From: a virus
Virus record (IMG/VR): IMGVR_UViG_3300017598_001815
Location: 1 to 54,055 of that record
DNA length: 54,055 nucleotides
Reading direction: 5' to 3' (one strand)
A model generated the notes under the pieces. That model worked only from the letters and a program-made list of their open reading frames with translations, was not told the origin of the DNA and searched no databases. Positions 33,637 to 39,878 of the stretch are shown piece by piece. A program made the position numbers and the translations under genes. The first letter of the stretch is position 1. The number at the start of each line of letters is the position of its first letter.

Positions 33637-35160
33637 TTAAATAAAGACAGGCTCGGTCAGAACAGGTTTGAGCCAAACGGTCTCTTCACCTGCAAGGTCG
33701 AGGTTGCCTTGCTCTCGAATGAGCATGGCACAGCGGACCGCGTCGATGATATGGTCATTCCCTTTAGAATAGATGATTTTGCCGTCACGCAACGTGTAGG
33801 TCTGGGTGGTGAACTGGTCTTCAATTTCCAGATCGTCTGACGGGAAGATGATCTGTTTTCGTTGGATGGCACCGCTGATCAGGCTGGTCATCAGTTCCTT
33901 TGTCCGCTTTTTGATTTCCTTCCCGTCGCGGATCGTAAGCCGGGTCATGCCGCCGAAGTCAAAGCCTTTCAATCTGCCTTCAAGTTCCAGCTCTTTGTAT
34001 TTGTCGAGAGTCAGCAGTTCCTGCACCACGGCCAGACCGTTCCCGCCATTGTCTACACCGATCCCCGCCGGGGTGAAATAACGTTCAAGAAGTGCAATAG
34101 TCTGGGCAATATGCGGATACGAGACATGCTCCATGTGTAGGCGCAGCACCAGTTTCAGGATACTGCGATCACCCACCTCGGCTTCCTGAAAGATAACCAG
34201 CTCGGTAGGGTCGTTTGTATATCCAAGGTCACCGCCAATCCAGAACAGTCCGGTTCGGGGCGTGAGGTTGAGCAGTAGTTCAAGTCGGTCATAGGCAGCT
34301 TCCTCCGTTTCACAATTGCGCAGCTCGGTATCGGTAATGGTGACCTTCTGATATTCCAGCAATTCCTGTCGGCAGAGATTGAACTGCTCCACGTTGAACG
34401 TCCCATAGGAAGGCTTTCCGTGTTCCCCGGCAACCTCATGCTGCCACCCGGAGGTGTCTTTGCCTCCATAAAACTCCAGCAGCTCCGACTCACGTTCAGC
34501 GGTCCAGAATGGATTGAGCCACGATGCCCAGCGGAACACCTTGAACTGTTCCGACAGGGTCAGCCGATAATAGGTGGTGTTTCTCAGGCCGTTGGGAGTG
34601 GAATAGATTTTCAGGCGGCCGCCTGTTTTCAGGCATTGCCTGAGCGCCTTCCATGCACGTTCGGAAAGCCATGCACCTTCATCTACCCAAACCCGGTCTA
34701 CATGAAGCGAGCGGAATGCATCGCCATACGCACCGGCCGGACGGAAATAGATCACGGAGCCATTGGTAAACTCTAGTCGGAAGTATGGCTTCCTAGTGAT
34801 TTTGGGTTTGCCGTATTTCGAGATGGCAATGCTGTTCATCAAATCTTCATTGTGGTCCAGTTGGTACTCAATTTCTTCGATTACGGTGTCGAGATGTCCC
34901 TGATGAGGAGCGGCAATCAATCCCTTTCCGCCGCGAGTCGTAAAGGCATAGTGCAGTGCATCCGTTGAGAGCACGATCGACTTGCCAACGTCACGGCCAT
35001 CGAGGTGGATGATGTTTTTATGGGAGCAGCGGAGGTCTTCCTTCTGATGGTCCCAATACGACCGTGCCGAACCGTCCCGGTTGTAGAGATATGCTTGTCC
35101 CCACAAGACCGGGTCACGGAGTGTTTCGGCCAGCCTGCGCTCCTTATCAGAGACACCCAT
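33637..35160 (-). CDS. terL: Terminase large subunit
   Basis: This 507-aa packaging motor has an ATPase domain with a Walker A-like loop HLDGRDVGKS (~54-63) and Walker B VWVDEG (~156). It has a C-terminal RNase-H-like nuclease with acidic residues in IGGDLGYTNDP, IGVDNGGNG and HIIDAVRCA. The ATG at 35160 overlaps the stop of the upstream gene (TGATG). It cuts and pumps DNA through the portal encoded next. No copy of the phage promoter lies directly upstream, so it is probably expressed with the lipoprotein and small gene before it. Confidence 0.95.
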   Translation of the reverse strand: MGVSDKERRLAETLRDPVLWGQAYLYNRDGSARSYWDHQKEDLRCSHKNIIHLDGRDVGKSIVLSTDALHYAFTTRGGKGLIAAPHQGHLDTVIEEIEYQLDHNEDLMNSIAISKYGKPKITRKPYFRLEFTNGSVIYFRPAGAYGDAFRSLHVDRVWVDEGAWLSERAWKALRQCLKTGGRLKIYSTPNGLRNTTYYRLTLSEQFKVFRWASWLNPFWTAERESELLEFYGGKDTSGWQHEVAGEHGKPSYGTFNVEQFNLCRQELLEYQKVTITDTELRNCETEEAAYDRLELLLNLTPRTGLFWIGGDLGYTNDPTELVIFQEAEVGDRSILKLVLRLHMEHVSYPHIAQTIALLERYFTPAGIGVDNGGNGLAVVQELLTLDKYKELELEGRLKGFDFGGMTRLTIRDGKEIKKRTKELMTSLISGAIQRKQIIFPSDDLEIEDQFTTQTYTLRDGKIIYSKGNDHIIDAVRCAMLIREQGNLDLAGEETVWLKPVLTEPVFI

Positions 35161-35438
35161 CAATGCATTCCTTTGCGGATGGCAACCCCAAGAACCGATG
35201 AGATCAGCTCTGTGAGGATCTGCTGGACCGCCAATGTGTTCGTCCTGTTACTGACAGCTTCCTCAATATCCAGAATGGCCTGATCGAGTTCCTGCCATTC
35301 CACGTATTTCTGCCGGGCGACTTCCATACGTTCGAATGCGTCGTCTATGCGCCCGGCCGCCAGCTCGGAGCCGATATCGACCAGCGCCTGACCGGCCTCC
35401 CGGATCGCATCGCTGTTTTGTTCGAGTATTTCTTTCAT
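35160..35438 (-). CDS. Small helical hypothetical protein before terminase
   Basis: This 92-aa, almost fully helical protein has heptad-like spacing (AFERMEVARQKYVEWQELDQAILDIEEAV). No signal peptide or clear transmembrane segment is present. The C-terminus (ILTELISSVLGVAIRKG) is amphipathic. It is coupled to the lipoprotein gene upstream and to terminase downstream by stop/start overlaps. It may be a packaging or lysis accessory protein. It is not recognisable as a small terminase by sequence. Confidence 0.7.
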   Translation of the reverse strand: MKEILEQNSDAIREAGQALVDIGSELAAGRIDDAFERMEVARQKYVEWQELDQAILDIEEAVSNRTNTLAVQQILTELISSVLGVAIRKGMH

Positions 35439-35707
35439 TGTTCACTGTCCTCCGGATTTGTGTTCGCCCAACTATCCAGTGAATCAATGGCTTTCTGCAG
35501 ACGCAGGCCGATTCCGACCAGACGTTCCGCATCCGGGTGGTTGGATTCAACCAGAGCCTTGTTTGCCTCCCGGACATATTCCGGGGTGTAGCGGTTCAGG
35601 GTGGATGTAGCCGACTGAATCTGCTCAGGCGGCCTATACGTGGCGCAGCCAGCAACCATACTGGCCAGCGTCAATGGGATGACCCATTCGAGTGCTTTCT
35701 TTAACAT
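35435..35707 (-). CDS. Small lipoprotein (possible o-spanin)
   Basis: This 90-aa protein has an N-terminal signal sequence MLKKALEWVIPLTLASMVAGC ending in a lipobox-like VAGC, with Cys21 as the predicted lipidated residue. The mature part (~70 aa) is soluble and rich in helix (TLNRYTPEYVREANKALVESNHPDAERL). Small lipoproteins in phage genomes are often outer spanins that help disrupt the outer membrane at lysis. No clear inner spanin partner is seen next to it, so that is only one option. Its promoter would be in the divergent gap to the right. Confidence 0.8.
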   Translation of the reverse strand: MLKKALEWVIPLTLASMVAGCATYRPPEQIQSATSTLNRYTPEYVREANKALVESNHPDAERLVGIGLRLQKAIDSLDSWANTNPEDSEQ

Positions 35708-35847
35708 GTTGCGCTCCTTTGTTTTAGGGTTGTTGAATTAATGCAGAAACATCTCTGCAAACACTTGATTTCCAAGGGGAAATAAGCGTCATTGGACATG
35801 ACGCGGGACGGTCCCGCAGAACCATAAACCGAAGCAGGAGACGCCCC
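35708..35847. promoter_or_regulatory. Divergent intergenic region with three inverted repeats
   Basis: This gap separates the leftward lipoprotein-terminase genes from the rightward recombinase cassette, so it must contain both promoters. Three inverted repeats are visible: TGCAGA/TCTGCA at 35742-35759, GCGTCAT/ATGACGC at 35786-35804, and GCGGGAC/GTCCCGC at 35803-35817, the last two overlapping. They look like operators, or could fold in RNA. No copy of the phage 31-bp promoter is present. Confidence 0.5.
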
Positions 35848-36042
35848 ATGAAACAGGTAAAAAACAGTGACGACGCCAGAACGGCCTACCAAAAGCGCCA
35901 GGACAACATTGCCGAGTACATCCAGCGGATTCAGCAGAAGCTGGCCGCAGATGCCGGGCAATCGAATATCAACTGGGCTCACGTCGGGTCGCTCGGGCAT
36001 GTCGAAGAGCTGCTCCAGCAGATCGATGAGTTTCTGGGTTAA
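35848..36042 (+). CDS. Small helical protein, first gene of tyrosine recombinase cassette
   Basis: This 64-aa protein (MKQVKNSDDARTAYQKRQDNIAEYIQRIQQKL...) is predicted mostly helical, with an amphipathic Leu/Ile pattern at the C-terminus (GHVEELLQQIDEFLG). It has a good AGGAGACGCCCC site before the ATG. It is 33 bp upstream of the core-binding-domain gene, in the same direction. No family is recognised. By position it might be an accessory factor or regulator of the recombinase. Confidence 0.75.
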   Translation: MKQVKNSDDARTAYQKRQDNIAEYIQRIQQKLAADAGQSNINWAHVGSLGHVEELLQQIDEFLG

Positions 36043-36075
36043 GCCACCGGCTTCAAAAACAAAGGAGTTAATGCC

Positions 36076-36447
36076 ATGACAGAGATGACCATTCATGAAA
36101 CCACAGCCGCCTTCATCAACCATCTTCGGGAGAACGGCAAAAAGGAGCGGACGCTCTACACCTACCGGAAGGACCTCGATCTCATCGAGGGATACTTCGG
36201 CAAGGACAAGAAGCTTCAGGAGCTTCGTATCACTCAGGTTGGAAAGTTCCTCAAATGCGATGCGCTGCTGAAGCTCGGAAATGGCAATGCCCGGGCCGAA
36301 AGAACCGTCGCTAAGACTATCCGCGTGTTCCGGATGATGCTGGTATGGGCCAAAGATACCGGACTTATCGATGAGCTCCCGCTGCCCAAGAGCACCCCGA
36401 TGGGACACAGCAAGCAGACGGAGGTGACCGATGCCGAACAGCAGTGA
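36076..36447 (+). CDS. Stand-alone core-binding (SAM-like) domain of a tyrosine recombinase
   Basis: This 123-aa protein contains only the N-terminal DNA-binding domain of phage integrases: MTEMTIHETTAAFINHLRENGKKERTLYTYRKDLDLIEGYFGKDKKLQELRITQVGKFL...RVFRMMLVWAKDTGLI (~1-105). No catalytic Arg/His/Tyr domain follows, and the frame ends after ~18 further polar residues, overlapping the full recombinase gene by 17 bp. It could occupy half-sites without cutting, acting as a directionality or inhibitory factor or as a partner in the synaptic complex. It is not a simple frameshifted remnant, because the next gene has its own core-binding domain. Confidence in the domain is high; the function is inferred. 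Confidence 0.85.
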   Translation: MTEMTIHETTAAFINHLRENGKKERTLYTYRKDLDLIEGYFGKDKKLQELRITQVGKFLKCDALLKLGNGNARAERTVAKTIRVFRMMLVWAKDTGLIDELPLPKSTPMGHSKQTEVTDAEQQ

Positions 36448-37339
36448 TCGACTGGAAGCGGCCATAGAGCGGTTCTGTGCCCACCTGTCGGCTGAAAACA
36501 AAGCAGCAGGGACAGTGACCGCATACCGGCGTGATCTGCGGCTAGTGGCCTGTGTGGCCGAATCCTTCCAGTCCGGACTCTGCTGCCAAGATGTGACACC
36601 CGGCCTGTTGGACAGGACCTTATCCTCGCCAGAGCTTTTAACCACAGACTCGGGAGCACGATCACCGGCATCGGTGCATCGGTTGAAAGCGGCGGTCCGC
36701 TCATTCTTCACATGGACTACCGATGCCGGGCTTACATCTGAAAACCCGGCCCGGGCGGTTCGCATGAAAAGGCTGGCGCAGAAGCCGCCGGTGTTTCTTA
36801 CAGCTTCAGAAAAGAAGGCGCTGCTGAAAGAGGTAAAAGGCCGCACGGGCTTTGCAGGAATGCGTGACCGGGTCATGATCGAAGTCCTGCTCGGCACCGG
36901 CATCCGCATCGGTGAGCTTGAAGCGCTGGACATAGACGATATCGATCTCGATGCAAAGCACCTGAGAGTCAGAGCAAAAGGGAATGTGGTGCAGGTCAAA
37001 TTCATAAAAACCGACCTCCGCATCCTGCTGAAAAGATATTTGAAAGAACGATCCCGGCAAAGCACAGCGCCATGCAGCGCACTGTTTCTGTCGAATAGAG
37101 GAACACGTCTTTGCCAGCGGCAGATAGCCAACCGAATAGCCTTCTGGCTGAAGAAGGCAGGTATTGAAAAGAACCTGACTCCGCATGGTCTGCGGCATAC
37201 GTTTGCAACCCACCTATACGGGGCCACCAGTGACCTGCTTGTCGTGCAGAGGGCGCTGGGGCACCGGGATATTTCAACGACCCAGATTTACACCCACCTT
37301 GTCGATGGTCAGCTCGAGGATGCTCTTGAAAAACTGTGA
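36431..37339 (+). CDS. Tyrosine recombinase (XerC/D-like integrase)
   Basis: This 302-aa, complete tyrosine recombinase has an N-terminal core-binding domain (LEAAIERFCAHLSAENKAAGTVTAYRRDLRLV) and a catalytic domain. The catalytic Arg is in LLGTGIRIGELEAL (~158), the beta-hairpin Lys in VRAKGNVVQVKF, and the His-x-x-Arg in LTPHGLRHTFATH (~258-261). His is in LGHRDIS (~283) and the nucleophile Tyr in TQIYTHL (~292). The length is typical of XerC/XerD. Its start lies inside the end of the short core-binding gene. A cluster of TTATG-containing palindromes follows downstream, a candidate recombination or operator site. It lies in the middle of the phage genes, not at an end. Confidence 0.92.
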   Translation: MPNSSDRLEAAIERFCAHLSAENKAAGTVTAYRRDLRLVACVAESFQSGLCCQDVTPGLLDRTLSSPELLTTDSGARSPASVHRLKAAVRSFFTWTTDAGLTSENPARAVRMKRLAQKPPVFLTASEKKALLKEVKGRTGFAGMRDRVMIEVLLGTGIRIGELEALDIDDIDLDAKHLRVRAKGNVVQVKFIKTDLRILLKRYLKERSRQSTAPCSALFLSNRGTRLCQRQIANRIAFWLKKAGIEKNLTPHGLRHTFATHLYGATSDLLVVQRALGHRDISTTQIYTHLVDGQLEDALEKL

Positions 37340-37362
37340 CAGCATCCTTGGCCTGAACATCC

Positions 37363-37387
37363 GGAGCGGCTCCTGCTGCTCCTTTTT
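37363..37387 (+). terminator. Possible rho-independent terminator of the recombinase cassette
   Basis: GGAGC pairs with GCTCC around a 10-nt loop, followed by TTTTT, 24 bp after the recombinase stop. The stem is only 5 bp, so confidence is moderate. Confidence 0.5.
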
Positions 37388-37412
37388 CGTTCCCGGGCCG
37401 CATATTAAAATT

Positions 37413-37528
37413 GCGGCATATGCCGTTATGCGCGAACAAGGCCATATAGGCCACTTTGGGATTTATGGCGTTATGTGCGCATAAGCCAATAAAGTTGATT
37501 TTCTTATGTATGGTCTTATGCGCATAGG
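37413..37528. repeat. Cluster of TTATG palindromes downstream of the tyrosine recombinase
   Basis: Motifs of the type TTATG(CGC) occur at 37426, 37471 and 37516, exactly 45 bp apart, with extra TTATG at 37463 and 37504. Around 37471 the sequence TTATG-TGCG-CATAA is an interrupted palindrome. Around 37517 TATGCGCATA is a perfect one. At 37413-37424 there is CGGCATATGCCG. Part of it (ATTTATGGCGTTATG, 37461-37475) recurs inverted at 39640-39654. These are candidates for recombinase-binding sites, an attachment site, or operators. The GTGCGCATAA segment resembles a Xer half-site. Confidence 0.55.
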
Positions 37529-37623
37529 ATTGGAGGGAGGCGATGCTGGATCGATGGTTCGCACCTTCGATTCGAGAAAATTTATTTAACTGAAATTTCC
37601 GGGAACACGTCTTATCTGAACTC

Positions 37624-38217
37624 TTACTCACCTTGAGCCTCCTTATTCCCCCGTGTTTTCCCGCTCTTTCTTTTCGAGGCTCTGGTGTTATCCGAACTTT
37701 TTTTCGGCTTTTTCACGGGAGCGGTCTTCTGTGCGGCAGCCTCACTCACTTTTTCAAGAAGAGCGGAGGCCCATTCGGCCGGTGAAGTCTGTGAACCTTT
37801 AGGCTCTTCACCCTCGCGGGCAATCTTGGTGGTCTTGAGATCCTTCATGTGGCAGCGGATCATCCGGTCGAGACTCTCGGCGGCCTGTGTGTTTCCTTCA
37901 ACCTGAGCCCGGACCAGCTTCACCGAGTAGATGCCCACCAGCTCGACCTGCAGGAAGTCGCTGGATTTATTGAACTGAAAGTCCTCGTGCAGCTTTTCGA
38001 TGATGCTGTCGAACATGACCTTTTCTTCCGGAGTCAGGCAGCGGTCGGCAAAGATGCCATGCTTGAGCGTCCGAAGGTTTCCTTCCTTGGCTCCCGCTTT
38101 GCTCTTTGCTTCTTCATGATCTGTCATGCCCTCATTCCGGTGCCAGCGATCCAGATTCTGTTCGTCTTTTTTTGTAACACCCAAGGCTTGTCTCCGGTTT
38201 ATCAATTTTGTTTCCAA
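37624..38217 (-). CDS. Probable terminase small subunit
   Basis: This 197-aa protein probably starts at TTG (38217) or at the ATG at 38127 (GAATGAGGGC upstream). The central part is typical of small-terminase-type proteins: NLRTLKHGIFADRCLTPEEKVMFDSIIEKLHEDFQFNKSSDFLQVELVGIYSVKLVRAQ. The C-terminal ~50 residues are Lys/Ser/Arg-rich and probably disordered. It is separated from the large terminase by the rightward recombinase cassette, an odd arrangement suggesting that cassette was inserted between the two. P4 lies 55 bp upstream of the TTG. Confidence 0.65.
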   Translation of the reverse strand: METKLINRRQALGVTKKDEQNLDRWHRNEGMTDHEEAKSKAGAKEGNLRTLKHGIFADRCLTPEEKVMFDSIIEKLHEDFQFNKSSDFLQVELVGIYSVKLVRAQVEGNTQAAESLDRMIRCHMKDLKTTKIAREGEEPKGSQTSPAEWASALLEKVSEAAAQKTAPVKKPKKSSDNTRASKRKSGKTRGNKEAQGE

Positions 38218-38272
38218 AAGTCGGGGTTCGGGGCGGAAGGCAGATTTAGCCCGTTTTCCCGCACCTCAAGCC

Positions 38273-38303
38273 TTACATACCGGAAGAGTCCTCAACCTGT
38301 CGG
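38273..38303 (-). promoter_or_regulatory. Phage promoter element P4
   Basis: This copy reads leftward CCGACA, 13 bp, TCCGGTATGTAA (A/T variant, as in P9). It lies inside the last codons of the HTH gene (stop at 38273) and 55 bp upstream of the small-terminase-like gene. Confidence 0.68.
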
Positions 38304-38548
38304 GCATCAGTTTCCTTTCTGTGGTCCGCGAGGATCTGATTGACCCGGCGACGTGTGATACCGGCGAGGCTGGCAATTTCATCGGTTTCGATTCCCTGAC
38401 TTTTCAGGGCAATGACCAGCTGTCTGCGCTCCTTGTAAAAACTGCCCGGCGCTGGAATCCAAAGAATGCCGGAATGGTACTTCTGCACCTCCTTGAGCAA
38501 CTCTCTCGGGAGGATGTGTTCGGCATTGGCGTATTTCTTAATGCTCAT
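38273..38548 (-). CDS. HTH regulator, Mor/CD3324-like
   Basis: This 91-aa protein has an N-terminal MSIKKYANAEHILPRELLKEVQKYHSGILWIPAP, characteristic of the small CD3324/Mor-activator-like family, and a C-terminal helix-turn-helix (DEIASLAGITRRRVNQILADHR, ~56-77). Mor-type proteins activate phage transcription in Mu. Here it could control the late operon or packaging genes. The start overlaps the end of the 262-aa gene by 11 bp. The end of its coding sequence carries promoter P4. Confidence 0.8.
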   Translation of the reverse strand: MSIKKYANAEHILPRELLKEVQKYHSGILWIPAPGSFYKERRQLVIALKSQGIETDEIASLAGITRRRVNQILADHRKETDARQVEDSSGM

Positions 38549-39326
38549 GGTTACTCTCCACTTTCTTCAACCACGGCTGAGGAACATCAGGGTTGTGAAA
38601 TCTGAGCGTGCTGGGACGCGGTGTATCCGGGCTGTGGATGATTTCGATATATTTTTCCGTCACGGCTCCAATCTTCCTGTCACCGCCGACAAAGCAGACC
38701 AGCCCGTAGTCCTGACCGCAGGGAAATCGGTATCGTCCCTGATTCTGGTATAACCTGGCTTCAGACCATTTCTTGGACATGGCTTCCTCCTTGATGGCAT
38801 CAACTTTGGCCAATGCGTCGAAGCTGACCTGCTCTATGCAATTCCAAGCTTCGTTTGGCGGATAAATCCAGTTGTTCTTGGGAGGTTCCGCAGGTTTCTC
38901 AGGTTCTGCCTGAACATGGCGGGGAGCTTGATAATTTTGCGGGCTGAGCTGGCGGGATGCCTGCTGTAGATCATCCTTGCCGAATTTCTGAACAGCATAT
39001 TCCTGAAGCGGATTGAATCTGTTTTTCAGGCTTTCCCATGTTGATTCGGGAAGTTTACCGGCTTTGAAAGCGGACTGGGCTGCCAGCATGCGTGAACGAA
39101 GCCATGCGAAATACTCTGGGTCGAGACGTCGATAGATTTTGCCGTTGTATTCAACATCGCTGGCGGACGTGACGGCCCACTCGAATTGTGCGGTATCCAG
39201 ATCGGTGGATACAAAAAGCTCGGGCTCCGGTGCGCTGCTGTCGTTTTCAGTTGGCTGCGGAGCTTGTTCGGAAGGCTCACACTCTGGGGAATCGAGATGC
39301 GTGAGCATGGTTTGTAAAAGGCTCAT
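38538..39326 (-). CDS. Hypothetical protein downstream of promoter P3
   Basis: This 262-aa protein has a disordered acidic N-terminus (PECEPSEQAPQPTENDSSAPEPEL), then a helical part (YRRLDPEYFAWLRSRMLAAQSAFKAGKLPESTWESLKNRFN), a Pro-rich linker, and a C-terminal segment (GRYRFPCGQDYGLVCFVGGDRKIGAVTEKYIEIIH) with one Cys pair. No family is recognised. It starts 38 bp after P3, right of which lies the iteron region, so a replication-initiation or regulatory link is possible but unproven. Confidence 0.7.
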   Translation of the reverse strand: MSLLQTMLTHLDSPECEPSEQAPQPTENDSSAPEPELFVSTDLDTAQFEWAVTSASDVEYNGKIYRRLDPEYFAWLRSRMLAAQSAFKAGKLPESTWESLKNRFNPLQEYAVQKFGKDDLQQASRQLSPQNYQAPRHVQAEPEKPAEPPKNNWIYPPNEAWNCIEQVSFDALAKVDAIKEEAMSKKWSEARLYQNQGRYRFPCGQDYGLVCFVGGDRKIGAVTEKYIEIIHSPDTPRPSTLRFHNPDVPQPWLKKVESNHEH

Positions 39327-39364
39327 GGGTGACCTCCGGAATTTCGGGTTTATTTTTCTTCCCG

Positions 39365-39395
39365 TTACTTACCGGAGCCGGAGCCTGAGTGTCGG
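39365..39395 (-). promoter_or_regulatory. Phage promoter element P3
   Basis: This perfect copy (leftward CCGACA, 13 bp, TCCGGTAAGTAA) is 38 bp upstream of the 262-aa gene and immediately left of the iteron cluster. A CGGG/CCCG stem lies right after it. Confidence 0.72.
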
Positions 39396-39720
39396 ATGGT
39401 AGAAAGCGTAGAAAGGGGTTTCTACGCTCAGAGACCTTTCTACACCCCCTTTCTACATCTCTCAACAGTAGTAATAGCAGTTAGTTATATATGTTTTTGT
39501 AGAAAGTGTAGAAAGGTATAGGAATATTACTCACGCATAGCTCGTTTTTTTCATGCATGCCATTGATCCAATAAATTGAAAAAATGAACAGTAAGGGGGA
39601 GTGACCTCTGAAACCTTTCTACACTTTCTACGCTTATCTCATAACGCCATAAATAACAGTGAGTTGCGCTGTAGAAAGGTGCTTTTCTGACATTCTACAT
39701 TGTAGAAAGGTCTTTCTACA
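39396..39720. repeat. Iteron cluster, candidate replication origin
   Basis: At least eleven copies of a 9-mer close to GTAGAAAGG occur in both orientations. They often come as tandem pairs with a 9-bp period (39399-39416, 39499-39516, inverse 39614-39631) or as close pairs (39435-39456, 39702-39719). The region is AT-rich compared with its neighbours, has no gene, and borders the primase-helicase gene and its terminator. Iterons next to the replication genes are the usual form of a phage or plasmid origin, bound by an initiator. The initiator is not obvious; the flanking genes are candidates. Confidence 0.65.
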
Positions 39721-39731
39721 CCGGCGGCCTT

Positions 39732-39798
39732 TGTAATGATTTTTACAGCCAGACGCCAATTTGTAATTGTTTTTGCAGCGGGATAATGATTTTTACAG
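39732..39798. repeat. Three direct repeats of a TGTAAT...TTTTT.CAG motif
   Basis: TGTAATGATTTTTACAG (39732-39748) and TGTAATTGTTTTTGCAG (39762-39778) are two copies of a 17-mer. A third at 39783-39798 lacks the first base of the motif. The unit has TGTAA at one end and TTACA near the other, an interrupted palindrome. They lie beside the iterons and may be further initiator or regulator sites. Confidence 0.5.
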
Positions 39799-39819
39799 GA
39801 ACCTGCCGTGGATATAAAC

Positions 39820-39849
39820 AAAAAGCCCGTAGATGTGAATCCACGGGCC
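39820..39849 (-). terminator. Rho-independent terminator of the replication operon
   Basis: Read leftward, GCCCGT pairs with ACGGGC around a 12-nt loop, followed by a run of five T, 30 bp past the primase-helicase stop (39879). Confidence 0.78.
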
Positions 39850-39878
39850 TGACTGGGTGAAAATATGAAGGGCAGCGT

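Noticed and set aside
35701-37227. A 508-aa minus-strand open frame opposite the recombinase cassette
   Set aside because: It is a shadow. The plus strand carries a full tyrosine recombinase with all catalytic residues and proper ribosome binding sites, and the minus frame has no domain, no ribosome site and crosses the divergent promoter region.
37002-37631. A 209-aa minus-strand frame over the recombinase end and palindrome cluster
   Set aside because: It overlaps the well-supported tyrosine recombinase, has low-complexity unusual composition, and no ribosome site.
39396-39798. The iteron region as a CRISPR array
   Set aside because: Repeats are 9 bp, in both orientations, irregularly spaced, and there are no uniform spacers or cas genes.
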